Source of the DNA: Eriocheir sinensis
Taxonomy: Eukaryota > Arthropoda > Malacostraca > Decapoda > Varunidae
Direction: 5' to 3'
Length of the DNA stretch: 64,000 nucleotides
NCBI RefSeq assembly: GCF_024679095.1
Contig: NC_066518.1
Span: 4,806,610 to 4,870,609, forward strand
Part shown: piece after piece, positions 39,501-51,205 of the stretch
Position numbering within the stretch: the stretch's first letter is position 1
Layout: every line of letters starts with the position of its first letter
Made by a program: the position numbers and the translations under genes
The notes under the pieces: generated by a model
The model's database searches: none
Seen by the model: the letters and a program-made list of their open reading frames with translations, nothing else
What the model was told of the DNA's origin: nothing

Positions 39501-42500
39501 TAACAAACTTTCAAATATATCAACTCCCCCACTCAGTTTATTATATATGTTGAGAGTTTACTGTGAGTTACAATTTATCATGTTCCGTCTCAAAAATATA
39601 ATTCCACAGAAGATTTCAAATCTACTTACACCACTGGTTATGACTGATCCATTGGAACTATACTGATTCACTTATCCAGCTGACTGTAAGTATTGAAGCT
39701 CCAATGAAAAAAGCATTTAACAATAAAATTATTGTTTAAATACAGGATTGAAAAAAGTGTTTGAAGAGCAGTCTAATTTCACCACCATAGCTAAATAAAA
39801 TGACAACGCGTGTTCAGTTTAGCTGAGAACGATAAGGTACTTTGTGAATTTGCTGGATTCCTCTTGTGTGTAAGTGGGAAGTATGTATAGGCAAATAAAT
39901 ACTCCTGATCTTTTCACCAGTCACATGAACCATCACGGACATTCATGGATTGGTGCAAGACAGGTACTCTGGTGTGTATACATTAATATCACGAGCACAG
40001 GCAGCTGAGGCAGGTCTCAGAGTGAGAAAATACTGCGTTTGCCTACCTGGCCTGCCTGCACAAGTAAAAAGGCTCGTGGCACATTGTTCATGTTCAGACC
40101 CTCCCGACCTAATGGGTTCTGGAAAAATTTCTAATATCATAGTCTATCTCAAACTCCCAAAGGTGCAAGTTTAGCTTTCAACAACTTGAGTCTCTGTTAA
40201 CATTTATATTAAGGTGCTCCATTAAAAAGAAAACTGAATACAAAAATGAAGCATTTTATATTTATCAAAAAAAGGTTTAAAATTTGTATTTAAATGTATG
40301 GCCTGCAGGATTATTAACAGTAACTGTGTACCTTGTCCTGAAGAACAAATTCCACTCCAAACACTGGACACTGCGAGTAGACTGTGTAAAGGGCAGATAT
40401 CTCCTTGTGGATTTCATGAAGCTTTTCTGCTGGGTCAATCCTGAACCCCAGCACATACCCTCCACTGGCTTCAGAGCTCTCCACCACCAGGGCCATCCCA
40501 AACTTAGACTCACGAACTTTGACCTTACAAAAAATCAAGACAATCAGTCAAGGTATCAAAAAATATCATATCTATGTAATTCAATACAAGTTGGAGCAGA
40601 AACTTTAACCCGGTAGCAGCGACGGGCCAAATTTGTGGCTTTACTGTGTAGCAGCAATGGGCCAAATTTGTGGCTTTACTGTGTAGCAGCAAAGGGGCCA
40701 AATTTGTGCCATGATATAAACCCCCCAAAATAGATGATACATAAACTGATCACAAATGCTTTGATATACATTATAAAATGGTTTGTGTGAGTGATGATTT
40801 TTTCTAATTTTTCTCGCTTAGAGGGACCATTAAGAAACACGATCCCCGCTGCTACCGGGTTAAAGGTTACCAAAGAATATATATAATCATGAGAAGTGCT
40901 TGTAATTTAAGACAATGACATCTGGATGGTTGAGTAGTTGAATGAGTGAAATAGAGCACTGGTAGTTAATCTAAAAAAATGTGCATGTGATACTAGTATG
41001 TGGAAAGAAGTCGTTTAAAAGAGGTGTGAAAGAGGAATGAAAGGGTTGCAATACACGAGGACAATGACTGTGTGGATGGGAATGATTTTTCTGTGACAGC
41101 TATACAGCTTGAAGAGTTTCTACAGATAGTGAAATTATTTATCCTTTGATCTACTGTTGTGCCTTTGTAAACACAATAATCTCTTCATTTCATCTCCCAT
41201 TCTCCAAAGTACTATAATACTCAACTTTTCCTCCTTCTATTTTTCTTATACCAACAATATCCAATTTCTCACCCACCAGATCCTCTCCCATTTCCTCGGT
41301 AAGTCCAGGATTGGTTCACTAGTCTGTATACACCATTCCAACTAGTACTGCTTAGAAGAAAAGTAATGCTTAAAAGAAAAAGATGCCCTACAAAACTGAC
41401 CCAAATTATAAAGTAATTGCAAGAATAAACATTGATTAATCTAACTTTATTTTGTCAATATATTAGTGTTGCAACCGAGACTAATCTTGGAGGGTAGTTT
41501 GCTTGACAAGAGTATTAATTGGACTCAGTCGATTAATCCAACACTAGGGGCATGCACCAGGGTGCTCGTCACCTTGTCCAACCTATGACACCAAGCCCAA
41601 GGGTTCCTCCAGGCAAGTCTCCAGGCAAGCGCCCTTCCCATCCTATTTACCTCATGGCAGGATCTATCAACTTGCTCAGTCCACAAAATCTGAGTGTCCC
41701 TTTGGCCTCCCCCATTTGGGTCAACTAATGGCCGGGTAGTGTGCCATGTGCTTGAATAGCAGAAGCTGGCATTCATGGACTATGCAGGTAATAGGTCTTG
41801 AATCAGTCATACTGAGTAATCATTGGGTTGATGCGGTCATTCTAGGATTATCCCATGATTCTAATAGACACTTATCACCAAAGCCTACCAGCGCCATAGG
41901 CTGTCACGGAAAAAAAAAAAAAAAAAAAGCTTCTAAACATAGGTGCTTTGATCTTGGCCCAGGGGACCTGAAGTCCCAAGGCCTGTGCCTACTCATGTGT
42001 TCCTCGAGGGCCATCGCCAGAACCCCCAGTGATTCCACTAAGATTACTGCATCACTGGACCCACACACGCAGGGTGGATTTTGAAGGAATGTAGTAAACA
42101 ACTTGTGGAGAAACTGCACTCCATAATGAGTGCCTCCCTGAGGGAAGGAAAGGTACCACAAGATTGGAAGAGAGCAAACATAGTACCGATTTTTAAGGGA
42201 GGCAAAAGAGAGGACCCACTGAATTACAGACTGGTAACACTCACTAGTGTGGTTGCAAAGATATGTGAGAGACTGGTTAAAAACAGGTGGCCGGATTTCT
42301 TAGAAAGTGAGAAAATTATCTCGGATTGCCAATTTGGATTCAGGAGAGGGAGATCTTGCTTTACCAACTTGTTGTGTTACTACTCAAGGGTGATAGATTT
42401 AATACAGGAGAGAGAAGGCTGGGCGGATGGAGTGTACTTGGATTTGAAAAAAGCATTTGACAAAGTACCGCACAGAAGACTAATTTGGAAAATTAAAAAT

Positions 42501-44150
42501 ATGGGTGGAGTGGGTGATGGACTGACTAAGTGGCTGGAGGACTTCCTAACTAACAGGGAAATGAGGACGATAATCAGGGACAGGGTTTCCAATTGGTGCC
42601 CTGTGATGAGTGGAGTCCTGCAGGGTTTGGTGTTGCCACCAAAAATGTTTGCTTGTTTATATAAATGATATGGTGAATGGAGTGTCCAACTATGTGAGTT
42701 TGTTTGCAGATGATGCAAAACTATTGAGACGTGTGAATAATGTGCAAGACTGTGAGGCATTGCAAGGGGACCTGGATAGAATATGGGAGTGGAATGGTAC
42801 ATGGCAGATGGAGTTCAACCTTGGGACATGTAAAAAAAATGGAGTTTGGTAGGAGTGGCAGAAGATGCAAATATGATTACAAGATGGGAAGTGAGACAAT
42901 ATGCAGAGGAGTGGAGGAAAAAGATTTGGGAGTGACTGTCTCAGAGAACATGTCACCGGACAAACACATCAACAGGATAACGGGAAAACTCTAAATTTGC
43001 TGAGGAACATAAGGACGGCATTTGTGTACTTGGATGAGATGATGAGGAAAATAATAGTCACAATGATAAGGCCAAGGTTGGAGTATGCAGCAGTGGTCTG
43101 GTCTCCTCACGAAAAGAAAAACATAAAGAAGCTGGAAAGAGTGCAGAGAATGGCAACTAAGATGGTACCAGAACTTTGAGACCAGACTTATGAGGAGAGA
43201 CTCAATAGCATGGGGCTCACAACCATGGAGAGAAGAAGAGAAAGAGGGGATCTGATAGCGGTGTATAGGGTGGCGAATGGAGTGGAGCATTTGGACAGAG
43301 AGAACCTGTGTGTGTGGAACGAGAGAGAAACAAGACGACATGCAAAGAAGTTGAGGGCAACCACGTGCAGGAGAGATGTGAAAAAGTTTAGTTTCCGAAA
43401 TAGAAGCATTGAGCTATGGAATAGACTGGAGGAGGAGGTGGTCTGTGCAAGAAACATTCATGATTTTAAGGAAAAGTTGGATAAGAGTAGATATGGAGAC
43501 AGGACAGCACGAGCATAGCTCTTTTCCCATATGTCACAACTAGGTAAATACACACACACACACACACACTTACAGATGCAATCTGGAGGTAAGGAAGAGA
43601 AATGTTGAAGAGCTCGTTCATGTTGGCAAACCACACTAGACGCACATTGGTGATCACAAAGGTTCCCAGGTTGCCCTAAAGAGCATGGACACATCATTAT
43701 CTCCACTTGAATAACAATGGAATATAATCTACAATATATGAAATAGTGGAAGACACTTTGATGTAGAAAATGTGTATGTGGATAAAAAAACTGAAACTTT
43801 TATGTTACTCTGAAACTTGTGTCTGGATCTAAAATACTCCAATAAAGTTTCACAGTCATCTTTTATGGAAATTGGAAAATATAAAACTGAGGGGAAACAC
43901 CTTGAAGTGGATGAAGCACTGCTTGAGGGATAAACAAAATGGTAAATCTAGGTAAAAAAAGTTACTAAAATCATGAGTAAGTTAGGAAAGATTAGCAATG
44001 ATGACAGGAAAACTCAAGCTTAAAATCAACTTCTTGGTCATTGCTAAACTAAGACAAAAAAATCAGGAGAGGGTCAAGACGTCCGTGAAACTAACTGATT
44101 ATTCTTTTCAGGCACTTTCAGTATTTTTTGGGAGAGCAGCTTATTGCAGC

Positions 44151-44230
<80 letters not shown>

Positions 44231-47200
44231 ATATATATATATATATATTTTAGTTTTGCCCCTCATCTGTCAACTAAATAATAGTAAAATACATACCTGG
44301 TCACTGGACAGGTTCCAAACACCGTTGACCCGGGAAAATATCTGTTCCTGTGGTAGGATCCTGAGCTGCTTGTTCTGAATGATGGCCCCGCGCAGCTTCA
44401 GCTCTCGGTACATCTTGGAGGAGTTGTATGCCCTAAAAAGTCAGTGTCAGAGGTAAGTATTTGTATTTGCATTCACACATTGTCAACAGTGACTGAGCAA
44501 TCATGAACCCCGAGTTTACAGCCTGTCCCTGTATAGCCTTTGAGTTAATTATGAGCTATTGAAGAAAACATGTTGAATAGATGTTGCAGCTACAAAGTAT
44601 TACTCCGAATGACAAAATCAATGAATACTCTGTGTTAATAATTCTTCCCAGGTCAAAGGTCATGCCTACAACTCACACATTTCTGTAGATGAATATTCAA
44701 ATAAGAGAAATAAACTTTATGGTAAAAAAAGGGCCCAGCATCATATTCCTTATGACAACCAAGCTAAGTGAAGACATCAATGACAACCAAGCTAAGTGAA
44801 GACATCAATGACAACCAAGCTAAGTGAAGACATCAATATCAAAGTGGGGAAGGCAGTGATGAATCAGACAATGGGCTGGTCTGGACATCGCATTTATTGT
44901 AAAATGTATGAAACGGAGTGCCACGAGATCCTGTGTGAATGTGCAAATCTTGGGTGACTTGGACCACATTAACTAACTTATAAACTCCCATGACAGAAGT
45001 GAAGAGCCTGGGGGTGCCAGGAACCAGGTTGGTGAAGATGAACTCGAAGCGTGTGTTGTTGGCCTTAGTGAGTATGTAGAGTGCCTCTGTCAGTCCACGT
45101 AGCTTCTGTTGGCCCGATAAGAGAGGGTTACAGAAACACCAAGAAATTATATTGTTTAACTGCAGGCACAGCTTCCTAGATAATAAAAGTTGTATGTAGA
45201 AATTATTACAACTCTGAGGTCAATGATGTTTTCAGTAATTGTCTACCTGCTAAAGCTTAAGCACAAAGACTAAGAACTTTTCATTACAGAGGACAGAAGC
45301 TTCAAAACCATGGACATTTAAAGTTGGAGAAGTGTCCTTGACACTCCTCTTGAAATCATGCAAGTTATAGGAAAGAGGAAAAATAGAGAGCATGGCTACT
45401 CCAGTTTACTAGTGAAAGGGATGAAAGATTGATGATGCAAAAAACCCTTGCATTAAGAGTTTGAACAGCATAACAGTGAGCTCAAGAAGAAAGTTGTGTA
45501 CAGAGAGGCCCCAGGAGAGGTGGTTGCATGCAGCTAGCAAATTCAGAGGAGCAGTCAGTATGAGAGGAGGAAATAAAAGACATATTACTTATGGCAGAAG
45601 CCTGAAAAATCTGTTTTTCAGTTAGGAGGAGAAGAGGTTTAGAAGATAAGAGATGGTGCTCCATCAAACAGAAATTAGAGTAAAGACCAGAATATTGCAG
45701 AAGATTATAAAGAGAAAGTTGAAGGAGTTATCAAGACACTATTTTGGGTTGTCTTAAATGGGATTTGATCTACATACATTTTATAATTATTCTTGGTAGT
45801 AACTCATAAAAAAATGGTTTTGTAATTACTCACAGAATTAACAGTTTTAGTTGTTATATTGATGATGCAGTTGAAGCCAACAGCTGAAATGAAGGCAAAT
45901 TAGAGAGGATCCTGTAAATACTAATATAGGATTCCACAATACATATATGTAGCTAAAAGTCTGTGAGTAGCTAAATCCATGCATGATAGGCATATCCATG
46001 TGCAAGACTTCTACAGGGATTAACCCGGCAGCAGCGGGGATCATGTTTCTTAATGGTCCCTCCAAGCGAGAAAAATGAGAAAAAATCACCCCTCACACAA
46101 ACCATTTCATAATATATATCAAAGCATTTGTGATCAGATTATGTATCATCTATTTTGGGGGGTTTATATCATGGCACAAATTTGGCCCGTCGCTGCTACA
46201 CGGTAAAGCCACAAATTTGGCCTGTCGCTGCTACACGGTAAAGCCACAAATTTGGCCCATCACTACTACCGGGTTAAGAACAATTATTATAATAAGTCAA
46301 TGGGAATCTAAGAACCATAGGCTTTATCTCTAAAATATATAGCTCTTTGTATAAATGTACAGAATGTGTCTATATTAATGTATCTACTTATTCAAACATA
46401 GAACAAAGCAGGCTAGGCCACTAGGGGAACTGAAGTGGTTATATGATTACAAAAAAAATTCTGGTTTAGAAAATAATCTCTGGCCATGTCCTGGTGGAGA
46501 AAAAATCAGGCTACACAGAGAAAAGGTTCTCTCAGTCCCCATCAGTCATTTCCAACAGTGGTTCTAAACACAAAAGTACCGTAATGGGCCAGACAGGGCC
46601 TGACTAAGACAGGTGAGACCCTAAGTTTGGAGGCCCTTTGTTGAAAAGTTATGGGCGTTACAGAGGTGCACACCATAACAAATCAATGCAAGAGTCTCCT
46701 ATAAAGACTGAAAACATATATGCATGTGACTGATTCTAAACAGTATACTGAATAATGAATTCCAAGTCTTGCAAAGGAATTTCTGAGGGTCACCTGCCAC
46801 CACTCTTCCCCATTAGTGACACCAAAGAAAAATGAGGGGGCTTTGCCCCCTTGTGAGAACACCTTGGTTAAGAAAAAATTTCTAACCACCAACAATATCA
46901 AGGGACCCAAATAGTAGCCTAACTATCTCCAAACGGTGTCTAAATTTCATATTCTTGCTCAGGGGAAGGGTATAATTATGAGACTAAGGTTTTATGTAGC
47001 CCTATGATGTAAACTATTTTTTTTTAATTCTAAAGAACCAATCGTGGCTGTAGTTATGTGTGACTTAAATGTTAGGGAAATAAGTATGTAGGCTAGTCTC
47101 TTGGGTAAGAATCACAGCTAATGCGTTAAAACAATATGGCCGTGAGTGACTACAGAGAATAGTAATGACAACGATACAAAACAGCAGAACACGCTAATGG

Positions 47201-48875
47201 CCGTGAGTGCCTGTACAGTGGTGGCACGCACACAGGGACACGCGGGGCATGGCCTGGGAGTGCCACAGCAGGCGGAGGTTGGTGATGAGTAGGCGCCCGC
47301 GGTCACCCGAGTTGCCTTTGGTGTCCTCGATGGAGTCCAGCTTGTCGATCATGTGCTCCCCGGCCCTCATCTTCATCTGCCTGGCGCGGGAAATGGCATG
47401 GTCAATGTGCTGTTTATATTACTATGGAGGCCAATTAACACTTTCATATCCATTCACGTCATCTTGCAACCCTAACCCCCAACGAGGTCATCTTGCAACC
47501 CAAACCCCCAACGAGGTCTTCTTGCAACCCAAACCCCCAACGAGGTCATCTTGCAACCCAAACCCCCAACGAGGTCTTCCTGCAACCCAAACCCCCAACG
47601 AGGTCATCTTGCAACCCTAACCCCCAACGAGGTCATCTTGCAACCCAAACCCCCAACGAGGTCATCTTGCAACCCAAACCCCCAACGAGGTCATCTTGCA
47701 ACCCAAACCCCCAACGAGGTCATCTTGCAACCCAAACCCCCAACGAGGTCATCTTGCAACCCTAACCCCCAACGAGGTCATCTAACGAGGTCATCTTGCA
47801 ACCCAAACCCCCAACGAGGTCATCTTGCAACCCAAACCCCCAACGAGGTCATCTTGCAACCCAAACCCCCAACGAGGTCATCTTGCAACCCAAACCCCCA
47901 ACGAGGTCATCTTGCAACGAGGTAACTACATTTCCCGATTTTCCAGTTAAGTGTTATCTACGTTCACTAGTTATTTCATTATTTTTGTTATGCATTAGGA
48001 GCTTCAGAAGTCCTTTGGGTTGGAAGTTGAGTAGTAAATTAATAGACGAATAATATACATACATGCATATCTCGATTTTCCAGGTCACTAAATTCACTAG
48101 TTATCAATCATTACTTACGCTATGCATCAGGAGCTTCAGGAGACATATGGGTTGATAGTTAAACGGAATATCGCTGGGGACGTTAAAATATATACCAACC
48201 CAAACAGTAGGCGCCATCTTAATCCCTCAAGGCATCAACCGAGGAGGACAAACTCTTCTCATATATCCCGCTTTTCCAGGTCAGTGTCAAGTTATCTAAA
48301 TTAATTCCTTATAGCTATTAATCATCACTTAAGTTTGGTTATCACTTTTGCTATACAAACGCATCTTCTCATTCATCTTCCTTAAGGCATAAACTACATA
48401 TCTCGCTTTTTCAGGTCTGTCAAGTTATTTAAATTCCTTATAGCTAACAATCATCACTTTGGCTACACGAACTCATCTTCAAATTCATCCTCCTTGGCAT
48501 AAACTACATATCTCGCTTTTCCAGGTCAGTGTCAAATCCTTATAGCTATTTTAATCATCACTTTGGCTATGCGTTTGATTATCACTTTGGCATAAATTAC
48601 ATATCCCGCTTTTCCAGGTCAGTGTCAAATCCTTATAGCTATTTTAATCATCACTTTGGCTATGCGTTTGATTATCACTTTGGCATAAATTACATATCCC
48701 GCTTTTCCAGGTCAGTGTCAAGTTATCTAAATTCCTTATAGCTATCAATCATCACTTTGACTATGCGTTGGGAGTTAATTAAGGGGTCTATTACTAGGGG
48801 CGCCGAAACTTACTGGGGTGGGATATCGAAGCGAACATCTCGGTCCTCCCAGAGCATAGTGGCGTCAGTAGTCAT
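36288..48875 (-). CDS. BBS5: BBS5, Bardet-Biedl syndrome 5 protein (whole CDS, 8 exons)
   Basis: Eight exons, all phase-consistent, give 1,035 nt (344 residues; human BBS5 is 341): 48814-48875, 47232-47380, 45834-45883, 44978-45105, 44297-44432, 43574-43675, 40332-40523, 36288-36503. The product aligns with BBS5 along its whole length: 'WEDRDVRFD' at the start, '[18 protein letters not shown]', '[19 protein letters not shown]', '[16 protein letters not shown]', '[12 protein letters not shown]' and '[16 protein letters not shown]' near the end. BBS5 is a BBSome subunit with two DM16/PH-like domains (roughly 30-88 and 155-215 here) that bind phosphoinositides at the base of the cilium. A second first exon (48920-48966) could give a 339-residue form. 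The gene is convergent with the MGA-like gene. One oddity is a possible extra residue at the exon 2/3 junction relative to human. Confidence 0.95.
37311..37376. repeat. Perfect 66-bp palindrome
   Basis: Two 33-base arms without any spacer or mismatch; the centre is GCTA|TAGC. It lies in BBS5 intron 7. The flanks beyond are not inverted copies. Confidence 0.95.
37377..38594. other. BBS5 intron 7 sequence, nothing recognised
   Basis: No exon or named repeat was identified. A short inverted pair (CTGAGCAGAGGTA near 38471, its complement near 38549) could form a hairpin. Confidence 0.4.
38595..39072. mobile_element. Fold-back element with ~230-bp arms
   Basis: The left arm (about 38595-38835) returns as its reverse complement at about 38855-39072. 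Examples are GGCACCTGAGTCTGA and CATGCTCTG on the left, and TCAGACTCAGGTGCC and CAGAGCATG on the right. The arms differ by scattered substitutions. No coding content; in BBS5 intron 7. Confidence 0.75.
39073..40331. other. BBS5 intron 7 sequence, nothing recognised
   Basis: AT-rich with no repeat or coding segment that I can name. Confidence 0.4.
40332..40523 (-). CDS. BBS5: BBS5 exon 7
   Basis: It encodes '[18 protein letters not shown]', '[15 protein letters not shown]' and '[13 protein letters not shown]'. The acceptor TTTTGTAAG is somewhat weak and the donor is GTACAC. Phase 0 both sides. Confidence 0.92.
40609..40859 (+). mobile_element. piggyBac-like MITE, copy 1
   Basis: The inverted ends CCCGGTAGCAGCG / CGCTGCTACCGGG are flanked by TTAA at 40605-40608 and 40860-40863. 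Two to three internal copies of a GGGCCAAATTTGTGGC unit of about 36 bp lie at one end. It lies in BBS5 intron 6 and is opposite in orientation to the copy at 46024-46273. Confidence 0.8.
40864..41874. other. BBS5 intron 6 sequence, nothing recognised
   Basis: No coding exon. Low-complexity C/T-rich lines around 41180-41330; otherwise unassigned. Confidence 0.4.
41875..41928 (+). mobile_element. SINE 3' end with A-tail
   Basis: AAGCCTACCAGCGCCATAG followed by GGCTGTCACGG-type sequence and about 19 A resembles the 3' ends near 35895 and 62600. The 5' part is not recognisable. Confidence 0.45.
41930..43569 (+). mobile_element. Truncated, broken LINE (CR1/jockey-type) 3' half
   Basis: Plus-strand frames encode the reverse transcriptase region of a non-LTR retrotransposon: '[20 protein letters not shown]', '[12 protein letters not shown]', '[16 protein letters not shown]', 'VLQG' and the catalytic 'FADDAKLL', then '[14 protein letters not shown]' and a C-terminal '[16 protein letters not shown]'. 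The frame is interrupted at least three times by shifts (about 42655, 42830, 42990) and by a stop at 43177, and the 5' half is missing. It ends at TAG 43516-43518, a short 3' UTR and a (CA)n tail. It is antisense inside BBS5 intron 6. The family call is from motif style only. Confidence 0.88.
43549..43569. repeat. (CA)n tail of the LINE, touching the BBS5 exon 6 donor
   Basis: About ten CA units follow AACTAGGTAAATA at the LINE 3' end. Its last bases overlap the complement of the GTAAGT donor (43568-43573). Confidence 0.9.
43574..43675 (-). CDS. BBS5: BBS5 exon 6, second DM16/PH-like domain
   Basis: It encodes '[20 protein letters not shown]' and '[10 protein letters not shown]'. Its donor GTAAGT is followed at once by (GT)n, which is the 3' tail of a LINE inserted on the opposite strand. 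Confidence 0.93.
44155..44250. repeat. (TA)n microsatellite, interrupted
   Basis: TA run with a few TC interruptions, in BBS5 intron 5, about 50 bp from exon 5. Confidence 0.95.
44297..44432 (-). CDS. BBS5: BBS5 exon 5
   Basis: It encodes '[18 protein letters not shown]' and '[10 protein letters not shown]'. The acceptor is ACTTTTTAG and the donor GTATGT, phase 0 at exit. Confidence 0.93.
44751..44840. repeat. 28-bp tandem repeat, three copies
   Basis: TGACAACCAAGCTAAGTGAA followed by GACATCAA is present three times almost identically, in BBS5 intron 4. Confidence 0.9.
44978..45105 (-). CDS. BBS5: BBS5 exon 4
   Basis: It encodes '[17 protein letters not shown]' and '[16 protein letters not shown]', near-identical to vertebrate BBS5. 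The donor GTTAGT splits a Lys codon completed in exon 5. Confidence 0.93.
45834..45883 (-). CDS. BBS5: BBS5 exon 3 (50 nt)
   Basis: It encodes '[17 protein letters not shown]', matching human 'VGYNCILNITTRTANS'. Borders are CATTTCAG and GTGAGT. It was found by homology and is too short for ORF scanning. Confidence 0.9.
46024..46273 (-). mobile_element. piggyBac-like MITE, copy 2 (inverted)
   Basis: Same element as 40609-40859, opposite orientation, with TTAA flanks at 46020-46023 and 46274-46277. Long stretches match base for base, including the GGCCAAATTTGTGGC repeats. In BBS5 intron 2. Confidence 0.8.
46280..47231. other. BBS5 intron 2 remainder, nothing recognised
   Basis: No coding or repeat signal that I can name. 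Confidence 0.4.
47232..47380 (-). CDS. BBS5: BBS5 exon 2, start of first DM16/PH-like domain
   Basis: It encodes '[18 protein letters not shown]' through '[13 protein letters not shown]'. The acceptor GCGCCAG gives the Gln-Gln-Met of human BBS5. The donor is taken as T|GTGCGT because only that phase fits exon 3; a nearby GTGTGC does not fit. Confidence 0.88.
47458..47923. repeat. 29-bp minisatellite, ~16 copies
   Basis: The unit CAACCCAAACCCCCAACGAG + GTCATCTTG repeats almost identically (a few CTAACC variants and one shortened unit). It lies 78 bp upstream (gene sense) of the BBS5 exon 2 acceptor. Long open frames over it are artefacts of the repeat. Confidence 0.95.
47925..48770. repeat. 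Degenerate ~95-130-bp tandem array
   Basis: Copies share CATATCCCGCTTTTCCAGGT, TCCTTATAGCTAT and ATCATCACTTTGGCTATGCG. Two adjacent units (about 48530-48715) are nearly identical; outer units (from 47930) are more diverged. In BBS5 intron 1. Confidence 0.85.
48814..48875 (-). CDS. BBS5: BBS5 exon 1a
   Basis: It encodes '[20 protein letters not shown]', the better match to human '[16 protein letters not shown]', and ends at CA|GTAAGT. I chose the ATG at 48873-48875; a second in-frame ATG is at 48855-48857. Confidence 0.85.
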
Positions 48876-48919
48876 GGGGGGATGATGTTCGGCTCTGGGT
48901 TACTAGCTGTCAGACTTAC

Positions 48920-48966
48920 TGGGCCGTGATATCGAAGTGTACATCCCTGTCCTCCCAGCAGAGCAT
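48920..48966 (-). CDS. BBS5: BBS5 alternative first exon 1b
   Basis: It encodes 'MLCWEDRDVHFDITA' and ends at CA|GTAAGT in the same phase as exon 1a, so it joins exon 2 without frame change. It lies about 95 bp upstream of exon 1a and the two are clearly duplicates. The spacing from Met to Trp is shorter than in human BBS5. The frame stays open upstream to an ATG at 49108-49110. Confidence 0.7.
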
Positions 48967-50768
<1,802 letters not shown>

Positions 50769-51159
50769 TTGAAAGCACATGTTGATGGTCCTTGCTCTGC
50801 GTGCAGCGTTCCAATCAGAGGCAAACCAAATGTGAAATAACCTAACGAATTTTGACGGCTCGACGACAATATCTATCTTTACATACAGCGAAAGGTCTGA
50901 GAGGCAGTCTAGGCATGCTGATCCCAACCAATGTGTGTGTGTGTGTGCATGATGAGGAGCGGCTTCCAGATTTATTACTCTGTGAATGAAACTGAAACTG
51001 AATTGTAGGTACAGTTTATTTTTATAGTTGACTAGACGCACTTAATTCTAGTAACACAGCTTTTACAATGATTGAATGTCAGGGGACCAGGAAAAATCTC
51101 TCAAATCTCTTAAAGGAAGAGTACGGATTTATTATTAATTTCACAATATTAGGAGATCG

Positions 51160-51165
51160 TTTATT
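51160..51165 (-). terminator. Polyadenylation signal of the cystine-knot gene
   Basis: AATAAA on the minus strand about 40 bases after the TAG stop at 51206-51208; another AATAAA-like word is near 51130. Confidence 0.6.
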
Positions 51166-51205
51166 CATACACTTCCAGTTACACCATTCTATCGAGATCA
51201 GTAAA

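Noticed and set aside
42081..43518. An intact retrotransposon gene
   Set aside because: At least three frameshifts, a stop codon and the missing 5' half show it is a dead, truncated copy.
47458..47923. CRISPR-like array of direct repeats
   Set aside because: The units are contiguous with no unique spacers, and the genome is eukaryotic. It is a minisatellite.
47493..47925. Overlapping plus-strand open frames with Pro/Asn/Arg repeats
   Set aside because: They are translations of a 29-bp intronic minisatellite; the 29-residue period is just three DNA units read in three frames.
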